Assembly: GCA_013152435.1 (NCBI GenBank) | Contig: JAADGJ010000015.1 | Location: forward strand, 1-51,700 | Source of the DNA: Chloroflexota bacterium | GTDB lineage: Bacteria > Chloroflexota > Anaerolineae > DUEN01 | Length of the DNA: 51,700 nt | Reading direction: 5' to 3' | The notes under the pieces: generated by a model | What the model was told of the DNA's origin: nothing | The model's input: only the letters and a program-made list of their open reading frames with translations | The model's database searches: none | Shown here: piece by piece, positions 7,523 to 17,524 of the stretch | Position numbering within the stretch: the first letter of the stretch is position 1 | Layout: each line of letters begins with the position of its first letter | Program-made: the position numbers and the translations under genes

Positions 7523-8428
7523 TCAACCCAGCACTTTATGTGGTCGCCAGACGTCGCGTTCGGCGTCGAAGCGAAGGATGGCGATGAGATCCCCCTCTGG
7601 GGAGATCCCGGCTGCCAGCGCCTGATCGGCCCCTGTGGGCCCGGGTACCGGTCGACCGAAGCGCACGGCCTGCGCGTCCTGTGCGGATAAGGGGATCTGA
7701 GGCATATCCCTCACCGCCTCGATGAGGGGGAGCACCCGCTGTCGCCATTCGCCGGTCGCGATCAGCGGCTCCAGATCGGGCAGGGGGATGGCCTGATCCT
7801 CCGTGAACGGGCCGGAGGCGGTACGTCGCAGGTCGACCAGGTGGGCGCCGCATCCGATGGCCTGCCCCAGATCGTGGGCCAGGGAGCGGATATACGTCCC
7901 CGCGGAGCAGGCGATCTCCAGTGACAGGTCGGGGGGCGCCCACCGGAGCAGGCGGATCTCGTGGATGGTCACCTGTCGTGAGGGCAGAACGATCTGCTCG
8001 CCCCGACGCACCCGGCGATGTGCGGGCGTTCCGGCAACCTTCACCGCCGAGTAGGCGGGGGGACGCTGCGTGATCGTGCCCTGGAACGCGCGCAAATAGG
8101 CGGATAGCTCCTCCTCCGACAACGTTGGGACGGGCTTCCGCTCGACGACCTCCCCCTCGGCGTCATACGTGTCGGTGACCTCGCCCAGGCGGATGGTGGC
8201 CCGGTAGCGCTTGTCATGTCCCTGCAGATACTCGGCGAGGCGGGTGGCCCGGCCCAGGCACAGGACCAGGACCCCGGTCGCCAGGGGGTCCAGAGTGCCG
8301 GCATGCCCGATCCGGCGTTGCCCGATCAGGCGACGCACCCTGGCGACCACGTCATGCGATGTCCACCCGGCCTCTTTGTCTATGATCAGCAGCCCGTGGA
8401 CCATCGGTGATCGTCGATGTGTGCTCAC
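7523..8428 (-). CDS. truB: tRNA pseudouridine(55) synthase TruB
   Basis: This 301-residue protein has the TruB catalytic motif GHAGTLDPLATGVL (41-54, catalytic Asp47), the N-terminal GLLIIDKEAGWTSHDVV, the RPPAYSAVKVAG segment, and CSAGTYIRSLAHDLG. The C-terminal portion carries a short PUA-like region. TruB isomerises U55 in the T-loop of tRNA, next to the U54 that TtuA modifies. The GTG at 8428 overlaps the nrnA stop by four bases and has GGGTGG just upstream, so it is preferred to the ATG at 8404. Confidence 0.95.
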   Translation of the reverse strand: MSTHRRSPMVHGLLIIDKEAGWTSHDVVARVRRLIGQRRIGHAGTLDPLATGVLVLCLGRATRLAEYLQGHDKRYRATIRLGEVTDTYDAEGEVVERKPVPTLSEEELSAYLRAFQGTITQRPPAYSAVKVAGTPAHRRVRRGEQIVLPSRQVTIHEIRLLRWAPPDLSLEIACSAGTYIRSLAHDLGQAIGCGAHLVDLRRTASGPFTEDQAIPLPDLEPLIATGEWRQRVLPLIEAVRDMPQIPLSAQDAQAVRFGRPVPGPTGADQALAAGISPEGDLIAILRFDAERDVWRPHKVLG

Positions 8429-9387
8429 CCGCCACCCTGGTGCTTCAGCGATTCTTCCAGTGCGGCCAATACGCGCTCCTGCGCCTCCTCCAGGGGGGCC
8501 TGGATGACGCAGCCTGCGGCCTGGGGGTGCCCGCCGCCGCCCAATGCCAGGGCAACTTGGCTGACGTCGAACCCGGGTTTGGCGCGCATGCCGACCTCGA
8601 TCTTGTTGTTCTCCCGCTCCGTGAAGACAACGGCGACGTCGGCCTCATTGGCGGAGACCAACACGTTCACCAATCCCCCGTCCCCGTTGTCGTTGACGCC
8701 CGTCTCCTCTCGCATCTTCCGGGTGACCACGCTCCAGAGGATACGCCCGCGCAGCTGCATCCGTGGCAGCGCCATGCCCCACAGGCGCAGGACGGCCAAA
8801 GGCTTGCGATTGAGCGCCTGGTCCGTGACCAGGTTCAGGTCGGCGCCCGCCTCCATGAGGCGTGTGGCGATGGCCAGGCTGCGGGGCGTCGTGTTCGACG
8901 TGCGGAAGCCACGCGTGTCCGTGACGACGCCGCATAGAAGGCACTGGGCGGTCTTAAGGTCCAGCGGAGCGCCCAGCTTCTCGATCAGCTCATAGATCAT
9001 CTCGGCGGTGGCTGCGGCCGTCGTGTCCACCCAGTTCACGGAGCCGAAGTACAGGTTCGTGACGTGATGGTCGATCACGATCGTCGGCACGTCCATCTCT
9101 TGCACGCGTTGCCACGGCGGCCCCAGCCGCTGTGGGTCCGAAGCGTCCAGCCCGATCACCAGGTCGAAGGAGTCCTTGGCCTCCCGGACGATGTCCTGGT
9201 GGCCCGGCAGGAAATAGAACGGCTGCGGGACCGGATCTGCGCAGACGAGAGTCGGGCGTTTGCCCAGGGCGCGCAGTGCCCACCCCAATCCCAGTAGCGA
9301 TCCGATAGCATCCCCGTCCGGTGAGATATGCGTGATGACCAGGATGCGATCCGCTTTTTCGATGAGTGCGAGGATGCGTGAATCCAT
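8425..9387 (-). CDS. nrnA: DHH/DHHA1 bifunctional oligoribonuclease/PAP phosphatase NrnA
   Basis: The DHH domain shows ITHISPDGDAIGS, VIGLDASD, VIDHHVTN and GVVTDTRGF. The C-terminal DHHA1 domain ends with ALGGGGHPQAAGCVI. NrnA degrades nano-RNAs and dephosphorylates 3'-phosphoadenosine 5'-phosphate. The position between rbfA and truB is typical for this family. Starts further upstream would overlap rbfA; the ATG at 9387 follows GGAGAAG and lies four bases past the rbfA stop, so it is chosen. Length is about 320 residues, normal for the family. Confidence 0.92.
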   Translation of the reverse strand: MDSRILALIEKADRILVITHISPDGDAIGSLLGLGWALRALGKRPTLVCADPVPQPFYFLPGHQDIVREAKDSFDLVIGLDASDPQRLGPPWQRVQEMDVPTIVIDHHVTNLYFGSVNWVDTTAAATAEMIYELIEKLGAPLDLKTAQCLLCGVVTDTRGFRTSNTTPRSLAIATRLMEAGADLNLVTDQALNRKPLAVLRLWGMALPRMQLRGRILWSVVTRKMREETGVNDNGDGGLVNVLVSANEADVAVVFTERENNKIEVGMRAKPGFDVSQVALALGGGGHPQAAGCVIQAPLEEAQERVLAALEESLKHQGGG

Positions 9388-9391
9388 GGCT

Positions 9392-9766
9392 CTAGGTTTC
9401 TTCTCCTGCTTCTGCTTCCTGCTCATGTAAGCTCTCGATGATCTCGTCAATGCGCCGTGCTCGCGCCAGCGTCTCGTCGATGTGGAAGGTGAGGGCGGGC
9501 ACGTACCGCAGGATCACACGGCGGGCCAGTTCACGGCGCAGATAACCGGAGGCATGCCCCAGCGCCGCCAGGATGTTGGGCTCATCCTCCGGGGTGCCCA
9601 GGTGGCTGACGTACACATGCGCGTGGCGCAGATCCGGGCTGACCTCCACCGCAGTCACGGTGACGAATTCCAGGCGCGGGTCATGAAGCTCCAGCGCGAT
9701 CATCACGCCGAGCTCTTCCATGAGCATATCCGCTACTCTACGTTGTCGACGAGTTGTGCTCATCAT
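9392..9766 (-). CDS. rbfA: Ribosome-binding factor A
   Basis: This is a KH-like protein of about 124 residues with TRRQRRVADMLMEELGVMI, the DPRLEFVTVTAVEVSPDLRHAHVYVS core and GYLRRELARRVILRYVPALTFHIDETLARARRIDEII, all matching RbfA. It assists 16S rRNA maturation and cold adaptation by binding the 30S subunit. Two ATG codons stand in tandem at 9766 and 9763. A GTG at 9781 is also in frame, but none has a strong Shine-Dalgarno, so the exact start is uncertain. The gene follows infB by about 75 bases. Confidence 0.92.
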   Translation of the reverse strand: MMSTTRRQRRVADMLMEELGVMIALELHDPRLEFVTVTAVEVSPDLRHAHVYVSHLGTPEDEPNILAALGHASGYLRRELARRVILRYVPALTFHIDETLARARRIDEIIESLHEQEAEAGEET

Positions 9767-9840
9767 CGTATCCGTTTGCACGTCTCGGGGGTGAGCCTCC
9801 CCGGCCGCAATCGGCCGGAAAGCTCACCTGCCCGTGCTTT

Positions 9841-11790
<1,950 letters not shown>

Positions 11791-12096
11791 ACTCTCTTCT
11801 CCTTTCCGTCGGCCGGGCGAGCATAACCTACCGTCCGGGCCCGTGCGGAAGCACAGGCCGACATGGTGTGGCCGACGCGTCGTGCTATCCAGTTTGCCGG
11901 AGGGGCCAAGGGAAAAATCGGCCGTGAGGTGGGTGAGAACCCAATTGGCCTATGCGAGGGCGAAAGGGGGGAACCGGGTGTGGAGCTGGATCCTGGATCC
12001 TACTCGTGCATGGTCCGTTCCCTTTCGCCCGGCCCGTCTCCGGACTTCCACTCTCGGCGTTTTTGGGCTTGGGCGTCCATGACGTGGCGCCGCACC
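11791..12096 (-). other. ylxR-infB intergenic region
   Basis: Many bacteria have a ribosomal L7Ae-like gene (ylxQ) here, but none is visible. The half next to ylxR stays open in another frame: from about 12165 to the TAG near 12000 the reading gives ELEQMLQPEVRRHVMD and then AQAQKRREWKSG, which looks charged and coding-like. It could be an alternative C-terminus of YlxR reached by a frameshift, or a small overlapping gene. The rest (about 11791-11999) shows no gene. Confidence 0.3.
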
Positions 12097-12420
12097 TCAG
12101 GCTGGAGCATCTGCTCCAGCTCCTTGTCCTTCCTGGGTCTCCGCGGGCGCCAGCTCCCTGGCGTATGCCTCCAACATAGCCAGTGCTTCGGCATCAATGT
12201 GCGTCTTCAGCGCATGTTCCAACCGTCGCCCTCCGGAGGCCAGGATCTTTTGCCAACACTCCTGTGATCGACACAGGTAAGCGCCGCGTCCGGATCGTTT
12301 CCCCGTGGGATCGATGACTACCTCTCCCTCCGGGGTGCGCACGATCCGGACGAGCTCCCGCTTGCTTTGCACCTTGCGACAGGCGATGCATGTCCGTTGC
12401 GGTACGTGTCGGCGGCGCAT
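12097..12420 (-). CDS. ylxR: YlxR/RnpM family RNA-binding protein
   Basis: The protein has about 107 residues with the YlxR pattern RTCIACRKVQSKRELVRIV, then DPTGKRSGRGAYLCRSQECW. YlxR/RnpM is reported to bind RNase P RNA and to lie between nusA and infB, as here. The C-terminal tail (AETQEGQGAGADAPA) is low-complexity, unlike the charged peptide in the neighbouring frame, so its end may be altered. The ATG at 12420 is used; the GTG at 12426 is in frame. It starts 18 bases after the nusA stop. Confidence 0.88.
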   Translation of the reverse strand: MRRRHVPQRTCIACRKVQSKRELVRIVRTPEGEVVIDPTGKRSGRGAYLCRSQECWQKILASGGRRLEHALKTHIDAEALAMLEAYARELAPAETQEGQGAGADAPA

Positions 12421-12438
12421 GATCACAACTCGATATGG

Positions 12439-14115
12439 TTAGAAATCGTAGTCTTCGTCGAACTCATCCCAGGCCTCGGGGGAGCGCTTATGGCGCCGCA
12501 GCGCGATCGTCTGCCCCGTCTCCTCGTCGTAGATCAGCCGACGGCGCTTGCTCTTCTTCTTCCGCTTCTTGCGCTTCCCATCCCCGCTCTCCTCGATATC
12601 CTCCTCGTCATCGAGCTCCTCGATGTCGTCCAGCACGATATCCAGCTCCTGGATATCCAGCGGGGACTCGGCGGCCTCCTCCGTCGGCTCTGCGGCCTCT
12701 GGGATGCTTACCTCTTCTTCCGTCAGATCCGCCGCCTCGGGGGCCTCGACCTCCGGCTCGGCCACCGGGGGCTCCTCGGCGCTGGCCTCCTCAGGCTCCG
12801 CCGTGGGCTCCTGGGAGGGCGCCTCGGCGCCTTCCTCCTCGACGACGGACGGTTCGGCCTCCGCTTCGACCGGCTTCAGCGGCGTCAGTTCCTGCCCATC
12901 CACCATCACGGCCTCCAGCGCCTCATCGAAGGCGTGCGTGCGAGCGGATTCGTTCTGGCTGGACTGACGCAGGATCTCCTCGGCGACGGCCAACAGATCG
13001 CGTTCGCTGCTGGCCTGGATGGCCTCCTCCATGCGGCGTCGCTCGATGGCCAGCCGGTCCAGGCCCTCCTCCGCCGCCTCGGTCTCGCTCTTGATATCGA
13101 TGCGCCATCCGGTCAGCTTGGCCGCCAGGCGGGCGTTTTGGCCCTCCTTGCCGATGGCCAGCGAGAGCTGATTATCCGGGACGATGACGATGGCCGTCCG
13201 GCCTTCCGGCGCCTCCTCCAGGATGACGTCCGAGACCTTCGCGGGGCTGAGGGCGTTCGCGATGAACGTGGCCGTGTCCGAGCTCCACTCCACCACGTCG
13301 ATCTTCTCGCCGTTCAGCTCGTTGACGATGGCCTGGATGCGCATGCCGCGCATGCCCACGCAGGACCCCACGGGATCCACCCCCGGCTGTAGGGGGGCGA
13401 CGGCCACCTTGGAGCGTTGTCCGGGCTCGCGAGCGATGGCCTTGATCTCCACGCTCCCCTGGAAGATCTCGGGGACCTCCTTCTCCAGGAGCCGGCGCAG
13501 CAGGTTTCGGTGTGAGCGGGAGAGCCGGATGATGGGGCCCCGGTTCCCGCGATGGACCTCCACCAGCAGGGCGCGCACCGTGTGTCCAGGGCGGTAGCGC
13601 TCTGAGGGGATCTGGTCCTCCTTGGTCATGGTCCCCTCGGCCCGGTCCAGGTTTACCGTGACCGTGCCGGTGCTGTAATCGACGCTCTGCACCTTGCCCT
13701 GGATGATCTCGCCAACGCGCTCCTCGAAGTACTGGTAGACGGTCTCACGCTCGGCCTCTTTGATCCGTTGCAGGATGACCTGCTTGGCCGTCTGCGCGGC
13801 GATACGGCCGAAGTTGCTGGGTGTGCTCTCGATCGCCACCCGGTCGCCCAGTTGCGCGTCCGGATCGATCTTGCGAGCCTCCTCCAGCGTGATCTGGGTC
13901 CTGGGATCCGTGACCTCTTCGACGACCTCTTTTTGGGCGTAGATGCTGATCGCCCCCGTCTCGGGATCGATGCGCGCGACGACGTTGGCGGCCGTCCCGA
14001 AGTTTCGACGGTATGCTGAGATCAAGGCGGCCTCGATCGCCTCTAAGATCACTTGCTTCGAGAGTTCTTTCTCCGCAGCGATTTGGTTAATAGCCCGGAT
14101 CAGCTCGCTGTTCAT
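12439..14115 (-). CDS. nusA: Transcription termination/antitermination factor NusA
   Basis: The 558-residue protein has an N-terminal RNA-polymerase-binding domain ([21 protein letters not shown]...), an S1 domain (about 130-200, [20 protein letters not shown]), and two KH domains ([20 protein letters not shown] and [21 protein letters not shown]). NusA modulates pausing, termination and antitermination. After residue 390 it departs from known architectures: about 120 residues are very acidic (E-, A- and P-rich), then comes a lysine/arginine cluster ([13 protein letters not shown]) and a short acidic end. GGAG lies upstream of the ATG. The rimP gene that usually precedes nusA is not present here. 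Confidence 0.95.
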   Translation of the reverse strand: MNSELIRAINQIAAEKELSKQVILEAIEAALISAYRRNFGTAANVVARIDPETGAISIYAQKEVVEEVTDPRTQITLEEARKIDPDAQLGDRVAIESTPSNFGRIAAQTAKQVILQRIKEAERETVYQYFEERVGEIIQGKVQSVDYSTGTVTVNLDRAEGTMTKEDQIPSERYRPGHTVRALLVEVHRGNRGPIIRLSRSHRNLLRRLLEKEVPEIFQGSVEIKAIAREPGQRSKVAVAPLQPGVDPVGSCVGMRGMRIQAIVNELNGEKIDVVEWSSDTATFIANALSPAKVSDVILEEAPEGRTAIVIVPDNQLSLAIGKEGQNARLAAKLTGWRIDIKSETEAAEEGLDRLAIERRRMEEAIQASSERDLLAVAEEILRQSSQNESARTHAFDEALEAVMVDGQELTPLKPVEAEAEPSVVEEEGAEAPSQEPTAEPEEASAEEPPVAEPEVEAPEAADLTEEEVSIPEAAEPTEEAAESPLDIQELDIVLDDIEELDDEEDIEESGDGKRKKRKKKSKRRRLIYDEETGQTIALRRHKRSPEAWDEFDEDYDF

Positions 14116-14178
14116 GTTATACTCCGCACCTCATGCTACTGCGCTGACCTGTCGTTCGCAAAAGCTCCTTACAGCAAG

Positions 14179-14201
14179 AAAAGTGGGGGCTGCCCACTTT
14201 T
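14179..14201 (-). promoter_or_regulatory. Perfect hairpin in the nusA leader
   Basis: AAAAGTGGG and CCCACTTTT form a perfect 9-bp stem with a 5-nt loop in the roughly 110-nt nusA leader. On the - strand the stem ends in CTTTTCTTG, a short T-rich stretch. It may be an attenuator through which NusA controls its own operon, or it may pause polymerase. This role is inferred from position. Confidence 0.45.
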
Positions 14202-14229
14202 CCGGAAAGCTACGATCTTTAGCGATCGA

Positions 14230-14258
14230 ATTTTACCATATTTCCTGGGGAGAGGCAA
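14230..14258 (-). promoter_or_regulatory. Promoter of the nusA-ribF operon
   Basis: Read on the - strand: TTGCCT (14258-14253), 17 bases, then TAAAAT (14235-14230). Transcription would start near 14223 and read through nusA, ylxR, infB, rbfA, nrnA, truB and ribF. All of these are closely spaced or overlapping except for the gap before infB. Confidence 0.75.
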
Positions 14259-14309
14259 ACCTTTGCGCTCGTGGTGGGTGCGTCTTTTCGATGGGGAAGC
14301 TGTGACGCC

Positions 14310-14338
14310 TTGCCATTTCCATCCCCAGATGCTACAAT
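14310..14338 (+). promoter_or_regulatory. Divergent sigma70-type promoter reading into a non-coding stretch
   Basis: TTGCCA (14310-14315) and TACAAT (14333-14338) are 17 bases apart. The next gene on this strand begins 340 bases later, so either the leader is long or a separate RNA is made. Confidence 0.7.
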
Positions 14339-14344
14339 TTCCGT

Positions 14345-14560
14345 GCCGTGGGGCATTGCAGAGCGGGAACTGCCCGGATCACGACGTCGGGAGGGTCCCC
14401 TTTGCGTGTGCAAGAGCCTGTGTAAGCCGGGTGGGAGCTCGTGGGGCGTGGGCCCGTTCCTGAACTGCCCGGCGTTCTTGTGCGCGGGAGGCGTCCGCTG
14501 GCGCTCTCGAGGGAACGTATCGTTCTCCCGAGACGTTGGGATCCATGGGGCGTGAGGTAC
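14345..14560 (+). ncRNA. Candidate structured non-coding RNA (possibly 6S-like)
   Basis: No convincing gene lies here on either strand, yet the stretch follows a good promoter and is strongly self-complementary. GTGTGCAAGA (14406-14415) pairs with TCTTGTGCGC (14476-14485), partly through G-U pairs. Inside it GCCGGG (14426-14431) pairs with CCCGGC (14468-14473). A further hairpin has CTCG (14506-14509) with CGAG (14529-14532) and AACG/CGTT inside. GAACTGCCCGG occurs twice (about 14368 and 14463). A long rod with a terminal loop would fit 6S RNA, but I cannot confirm the family. It may instead be a long leader for the acetyltransferase gene. Both ends are approximate. Confidence 0.35.
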
Positions 14561-14681
14561 CCTTGTTGCGGATGAGGCCAGGTCGGGCCAGGCGGCTCTG
14601 CATTTTCCCATGAGCATGGAGGGATATTCGCACCTCGAGATGGGGTGTCATCGCATTCTCAACGACAGGAAGTGACGTTTT

Positions 14682-15212
14682 ATGCGTATCCGTCCCGCCG
14701 ACCTGCATGATCTGAGCCCTTGTTTCAACCTGGATGCCTCCTATGAGACGGATTACGTCTGGCAGCTGGAGCTTCGGGAGGATGAATCCGGCATCGCGGT
14801 CCAGTTCCGCCCAACGCGCCTGCCCCGGACGATGGCGGTGACCTATCCGCCGCGCGGGGAGAGCCTGCTGGCCCACTGGGAACGTGGGGAATGCGTGTAC
14901 GTAGCGGCCGAGGGGCGTGATGTGAAGGGATATGTGGAGGTGGTCGCCCAGCCGGATCAGGGCCTGGCGTGGGTGTATAATCTGATCGTGGACAAACCTC
15001 ACCGTCGTCAGGGGCTGGGCACCTCGCTGACCTCCGCCGCGATCCAGTGGGCCCAGGCGAGAGGCCTGGAGCGCCTGATGGTGCCCGTGCAGAGCAAGAA
15101 TTACCCTGCGATCTGCTTCTGCCAGAAGTTGGGCTTTGAGTTCTGCGGTTTCAACGATCGTTACTTCGCCAATCGGGATATTGCCCTGTTTTTTGGACGT
15201 AATTTGACGTAA
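14682..15212 (+). CDS. GNAT-family N-acetyltransferase
   Basis: The 176-residue protein has the GNAT acetyl-CoA motif A: VYNLIVDKPHRRQGLGTSL, with RRQGLGT at 108-114, followed by AAIQWAQARGLERLMVPVQSKNYPAICFCQKLGFEFCGF, the typical motif B. The N-terminal part (MRIRPADLHDLSPCFNLDASYETDYVWQ) resembles RimI-like acetyltransferases. The substrate is unknown. AGGAAG lies 10 bases before the ATG. It ends about 20 bases before the 7TM-GAF gene and may be co-transcribed with it. Confidence 0.8.
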   Translation: MRIRPADLHDLSPCFNLDASYETDYVWQLELREDESGIAVQFRPTRLPRTMAVTYPPRGESLLAHWERGECVYVAAEGRDVKGYVEVVAQPDQGLAWVYNLIVDKPHRRQGLGTSLTSAAIQWAQARGLERLMVPVQSKNYPAICFCQKLGFEFCGFNDRYFANRDIALFFGRNLT

Positions 15213-15233
15213 TCGTGTCCTTTAGAAGATCTT

Positions 15234-17264
15234 ATGACGCAACCCTTTGGTGTCGATTGGACGGGGCTCCTGTCCTTTGCCGATCTCGTTCTCGCTTCGG
15301 CCATCCTGGTCTTTACCTTCTCGCTTCTGGTTTACCTGCTGATCTACAACTGGCGCAACGGGGTGGCGCAAGGATTTGGGGCATTGCTCGCGGGCGTGGC
15401 CCTGGTCTACGCCTGTGATGTCGTCCTGCCCCGCGTGGAGACGCCACGTGCGGCCACGCTCTGGCTGCGGTTCCAGTGGCTGGGTATCAGCTTCGTCCCG
15501 GCCGCCTATCTCCACTTCTCCGATGCGCTATTGCGCACGACCAACTCCCTGTCCAACCGCCGTCGATGGCTCGTGCGGTTCAGCTATCTCCTGAGCGCCA
15601 TCCTGTGTGGGTTGGCGTTCTTCACCGATTGGATCGTGCGGGATGGCGTCTTCGCCCCGCCCATCACCCACCTGGCCCCCGGCCCACTGTTCCGGGGTTT
15701 CACCGTCTATTTCGTCCTCACGGTCCTGTACGGAGCCTATAACATCCATCGGGCTCGCGTCCGGTGTCTGACGCCGGCCTCCCGGCGGCGCATGACCTAC
15801 CTGGCTGCGGCCTTCGTCGCCCCCGCGCTGGGCGTCTTCCCGTATCTGGTCCTGGTCAGCGCGCCGGAGCCGGTCCCCTCCAGCCTGGTGCTCTCCCTCA
15901 GCCTGATCGGCAACATGGGGGTGGGGGCGATGCTGGTGCTGATGTCGTACAGCGTCGCCTATTATGGCGTGCTCACGCCCGATCGCGTGGTGAAGCATCG
16001 CCTGATCCACTACCTGCTGCGGGGGCCGGTGGTGGGATCTGCGGTCATCGTGGCCATGCTGCTGATCCCCAAGGTCGAGGCGATCCTGGGGCTGCCGCGC
16101 GACACGGTGATCGTCTTCGCCGTGATGATCGTGGTCGTTTTGGGGCAGCTTCTGGTGGACCTGGCCAAGCCGTTCATCGATCGCGTGATCTACTGGCAGG
16201 ACGAGGAGGAGATCGGGCTGATCCAGGAGCTGGATCGGCGGTTGCTGACGTCCGGCGACCTCCGTCAGTTCCTGGAGCACGTGTTGATCGCGATCTGCGA
16301 GCGGTTGCGGATCCCCTCCGGCTTCGTGGCCGTCATCCGGGACCGGGAGTTGTACCTGGAGGCCTCGTGTGGCATCGCCGAGGAGGCGCAGAAGGTGTTG
16401 GCGGCGGAGGATTGGGTGGCCGTCTTGCAATCCCTGGGCCAGCCGGGGGCGGGACGGGCCAACGATCACGGGCCTTTGCAGTGCGTCAGCCGGGCGGGGT
16501 ATTGGATCTGGCCGCTGCGCTCCAGTCAAGGCGGGCGGTTGCTGGGCCTGTTGGCCGTGCAGGCGCGCACGGAGGAGCCGCTGTTGACCGAGGAGGAGGG
16601 GCAAACGGTTGCCATGCTGCTGCGGCGCGCGGAGACAGCCCTGGAGGATCGGCAGCTGCAGCAGACGGTGTTCCTGGCGTTGCAGCGCATCATGCCGGAG
16701 CTGGAGCGTATCCAGGCGTGGCGCGGCGCGGTGCCTTACGCGGGTGGGATCGCGTTGCCTGAGGAGGATGTCCCGGCGGTGGACATGAAGGAGCTCCAGC
16801 GCTGGGTGAAGGATGCGCTCAGCCATTACTGGGGCGGGCCCAAGCTGACGCGTAGCCCCCTGCTGCGGCTGCGCGTTGTGAACCACGCGCTGGAGGAGGA
16901 GGGGGGGAATCCGGCGCGGGCGTTGCGTGCCGTGTTGACGCAGGCCATCGAACGGCTGCGGCCGCCGGGCGAGCGCCACATGACCGCGGCGGAGTGGCTG
17001 CTGTACAACATCCTGGATCTGAAGTTCATTCAGGGCATGCGGGTGCGGGAGGTGGCCCGCCGGCTGGCGATGAGCGAGTCGGACCTGTATCGCAAGCAGC
17101 GGGTGGCCATCGCCGAGGTGGCCCGGGTGCTGGCGGAGATGGAGGCCCGGGAGGCAGGGATTTCGTATGATTCCTTACAAATGCTTGACAAAGATACCCC
17201 CCCTGCCTATAATGATTATGATTTAATGGGCGGACGTTCGCCGAAGGCAAGCGAGAGTGATTGA
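15234..17264 (+). CDS. 7TM receptor-like, GAF and HTH domain membrane regulator
   Basis: The 676-residue protein begins with seven or eight hydrophobic segments (about 15-310) resembling the 7TM sensor domain of some histidine kinases. A further segment at about 260-312 leads through an amphipathic linker (IDRVIYWQDEEEIGLIQELDRR) to a GAF-like domain (about 335-470). No kinase H-box or ATPase motif follows. The C-terminal third has VREVARRLAMSESDLYRKQRVAIAEVARVL at about 603-632, a helix-turn-helix-like segment also seen in sigma-type regulators. It may be a membrane-bound one-component sensor, or signal to a partner. The last 80 bases contain a perfect promoter for downstream transcription. 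Confidence 0.6.
   Translation: MTQPFGVDWTGLLSFADLVLASAILVFTFSLLVYLLIYNWRNGVAQGFGALLAGVALVYACDVVLPRVETPRAATLWLRFQWLGISFVPAAYLHFSDALLRTTNSLSNRRRWLVRFSYLLSAILCGLAFFTDWIVRDGVFAPPITHLAPGPLFRGFTVYFVLTVLYGAYNIHRARVRCLTPASRRRMTYLAAAFVAPALGVFPYLVLVSAPEPVPSSLVLSLSLIGNMGVGAMLVLMSYSVAYYGVLTPDRVVKHRLIHYLLRGPVVGSAVIVAMLLIPKVEAILGLPRDTVIVFAVMIVVVLGQLLVDLAKPFIDRVIYWQDEEEIGLIQELDRRLLTSGDLRQFLEHVLIAICERLRIPSGFVAVIRDRELYLEASCGIAEEAQKVLAAEDWVAVLQSLGQPGAGRANDHGPLQCVSRAGYWIWPLRSSQGGRLLGLLAVQARTEEPLLTEEEGQTVAMLLRRAETALEDRQLQQTVFLALQRIMPELERIQAWRGAVPYAGGIALPEEDVPAVDMKELQRWVKDALSHYWGGPKLTRSPLLRLRVVNHALEEEGGNPARALRAVLTQAIERLRPPGERHMTAAEWLLYNILDLKFIQGMRVREVARRLAMSESDLYRKQRVAIAEVARVLAEMEAREAGISYDSLQMLDKDTPPAYNDYDLMGGRSPKASESD
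17185..17213 (+). promoter_or_regulatory. Perfect consensus sigma70 promoter inside a gene end
   Basis: TTGACA (17185-17190) and TATAAT (17208-17213) with an exact 17-base spacer lie within the last 27 codons of the 7TM-GAF gene. Transcription would begin near 17220 and cover the leader and the S1-domain gene. Confidence 0.88.
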
Positions 17265-17524
17265 GGACAGGGGCAACGGATGATCCCTTGGATCAGTGGC
17301 AAGGCCCGTTGGATGTTGCAATACGGAACAGGTGGTGGGAAAGTCTCGGCTGCTGCCTGATGGAAAGTGGCCGGGACTTTTTGTGTCGGCTTTGCGCTTT
17401 CCACATCGCAGTGATGCACGGCGTCGTGTGCGGAGGATCCGTTAGATGATCGGTTCCCCGATCGATGGGGGATGGTGGTTCGATACGAGAGGTTTCAACA
17501 GTTCGTGTGGGTTGGGGAGGATGT
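17220..17524 (+). promoter_or_regulatory. Structured leader, possible small RNA, upstream of the S1-domain gene
   Basis: This 300-nt leader holds a perfect short hairpin TGATCC-CTT-GGATCA (17281-17295), paired AACGG and CCGTT segments around it, and the strong terminator-like stem at 17340-17380. Further on, GATCGG and CCGATC pair (about 17443-17458). Together with the consensus promoter this could yield a small RNA of about 165 nt, or attenuate the S1-domain gene. I do not recognise a known riboswitch. A 62-codon frame crosses it but shows no coding character. Confidence 0.45.
17340..17385 (+). terminator. Terminator or attenuator in the S1-gene leader
   Basis: AAAGTCTCGGC (17340-17350) pairs over 11 bp with GCCGGGACTTT (17370-17380), one pair being G-U, and is followed by TTGTG, giving CTTTTTG. 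The loop is 19 nt. It lies 145 bases before the S1-domain gene start, so it would be an internal attenuator or the end of a small RNA. Confidence 0.6.

Noticed and set aside
14345-14560. RNase P RNA or SRP RNA as identity of the structured stretch
   Set aside because: The conserved GAGGAAAGTCC-type core of RNase P and the GGAA-loop motif of SRP RNA are not present.
17261-17449. A 62-codon frame in the S1-gene leader
   Set aside because: It runs through the terminator stem, has no ribosome binding site and has no recognisable coding character.
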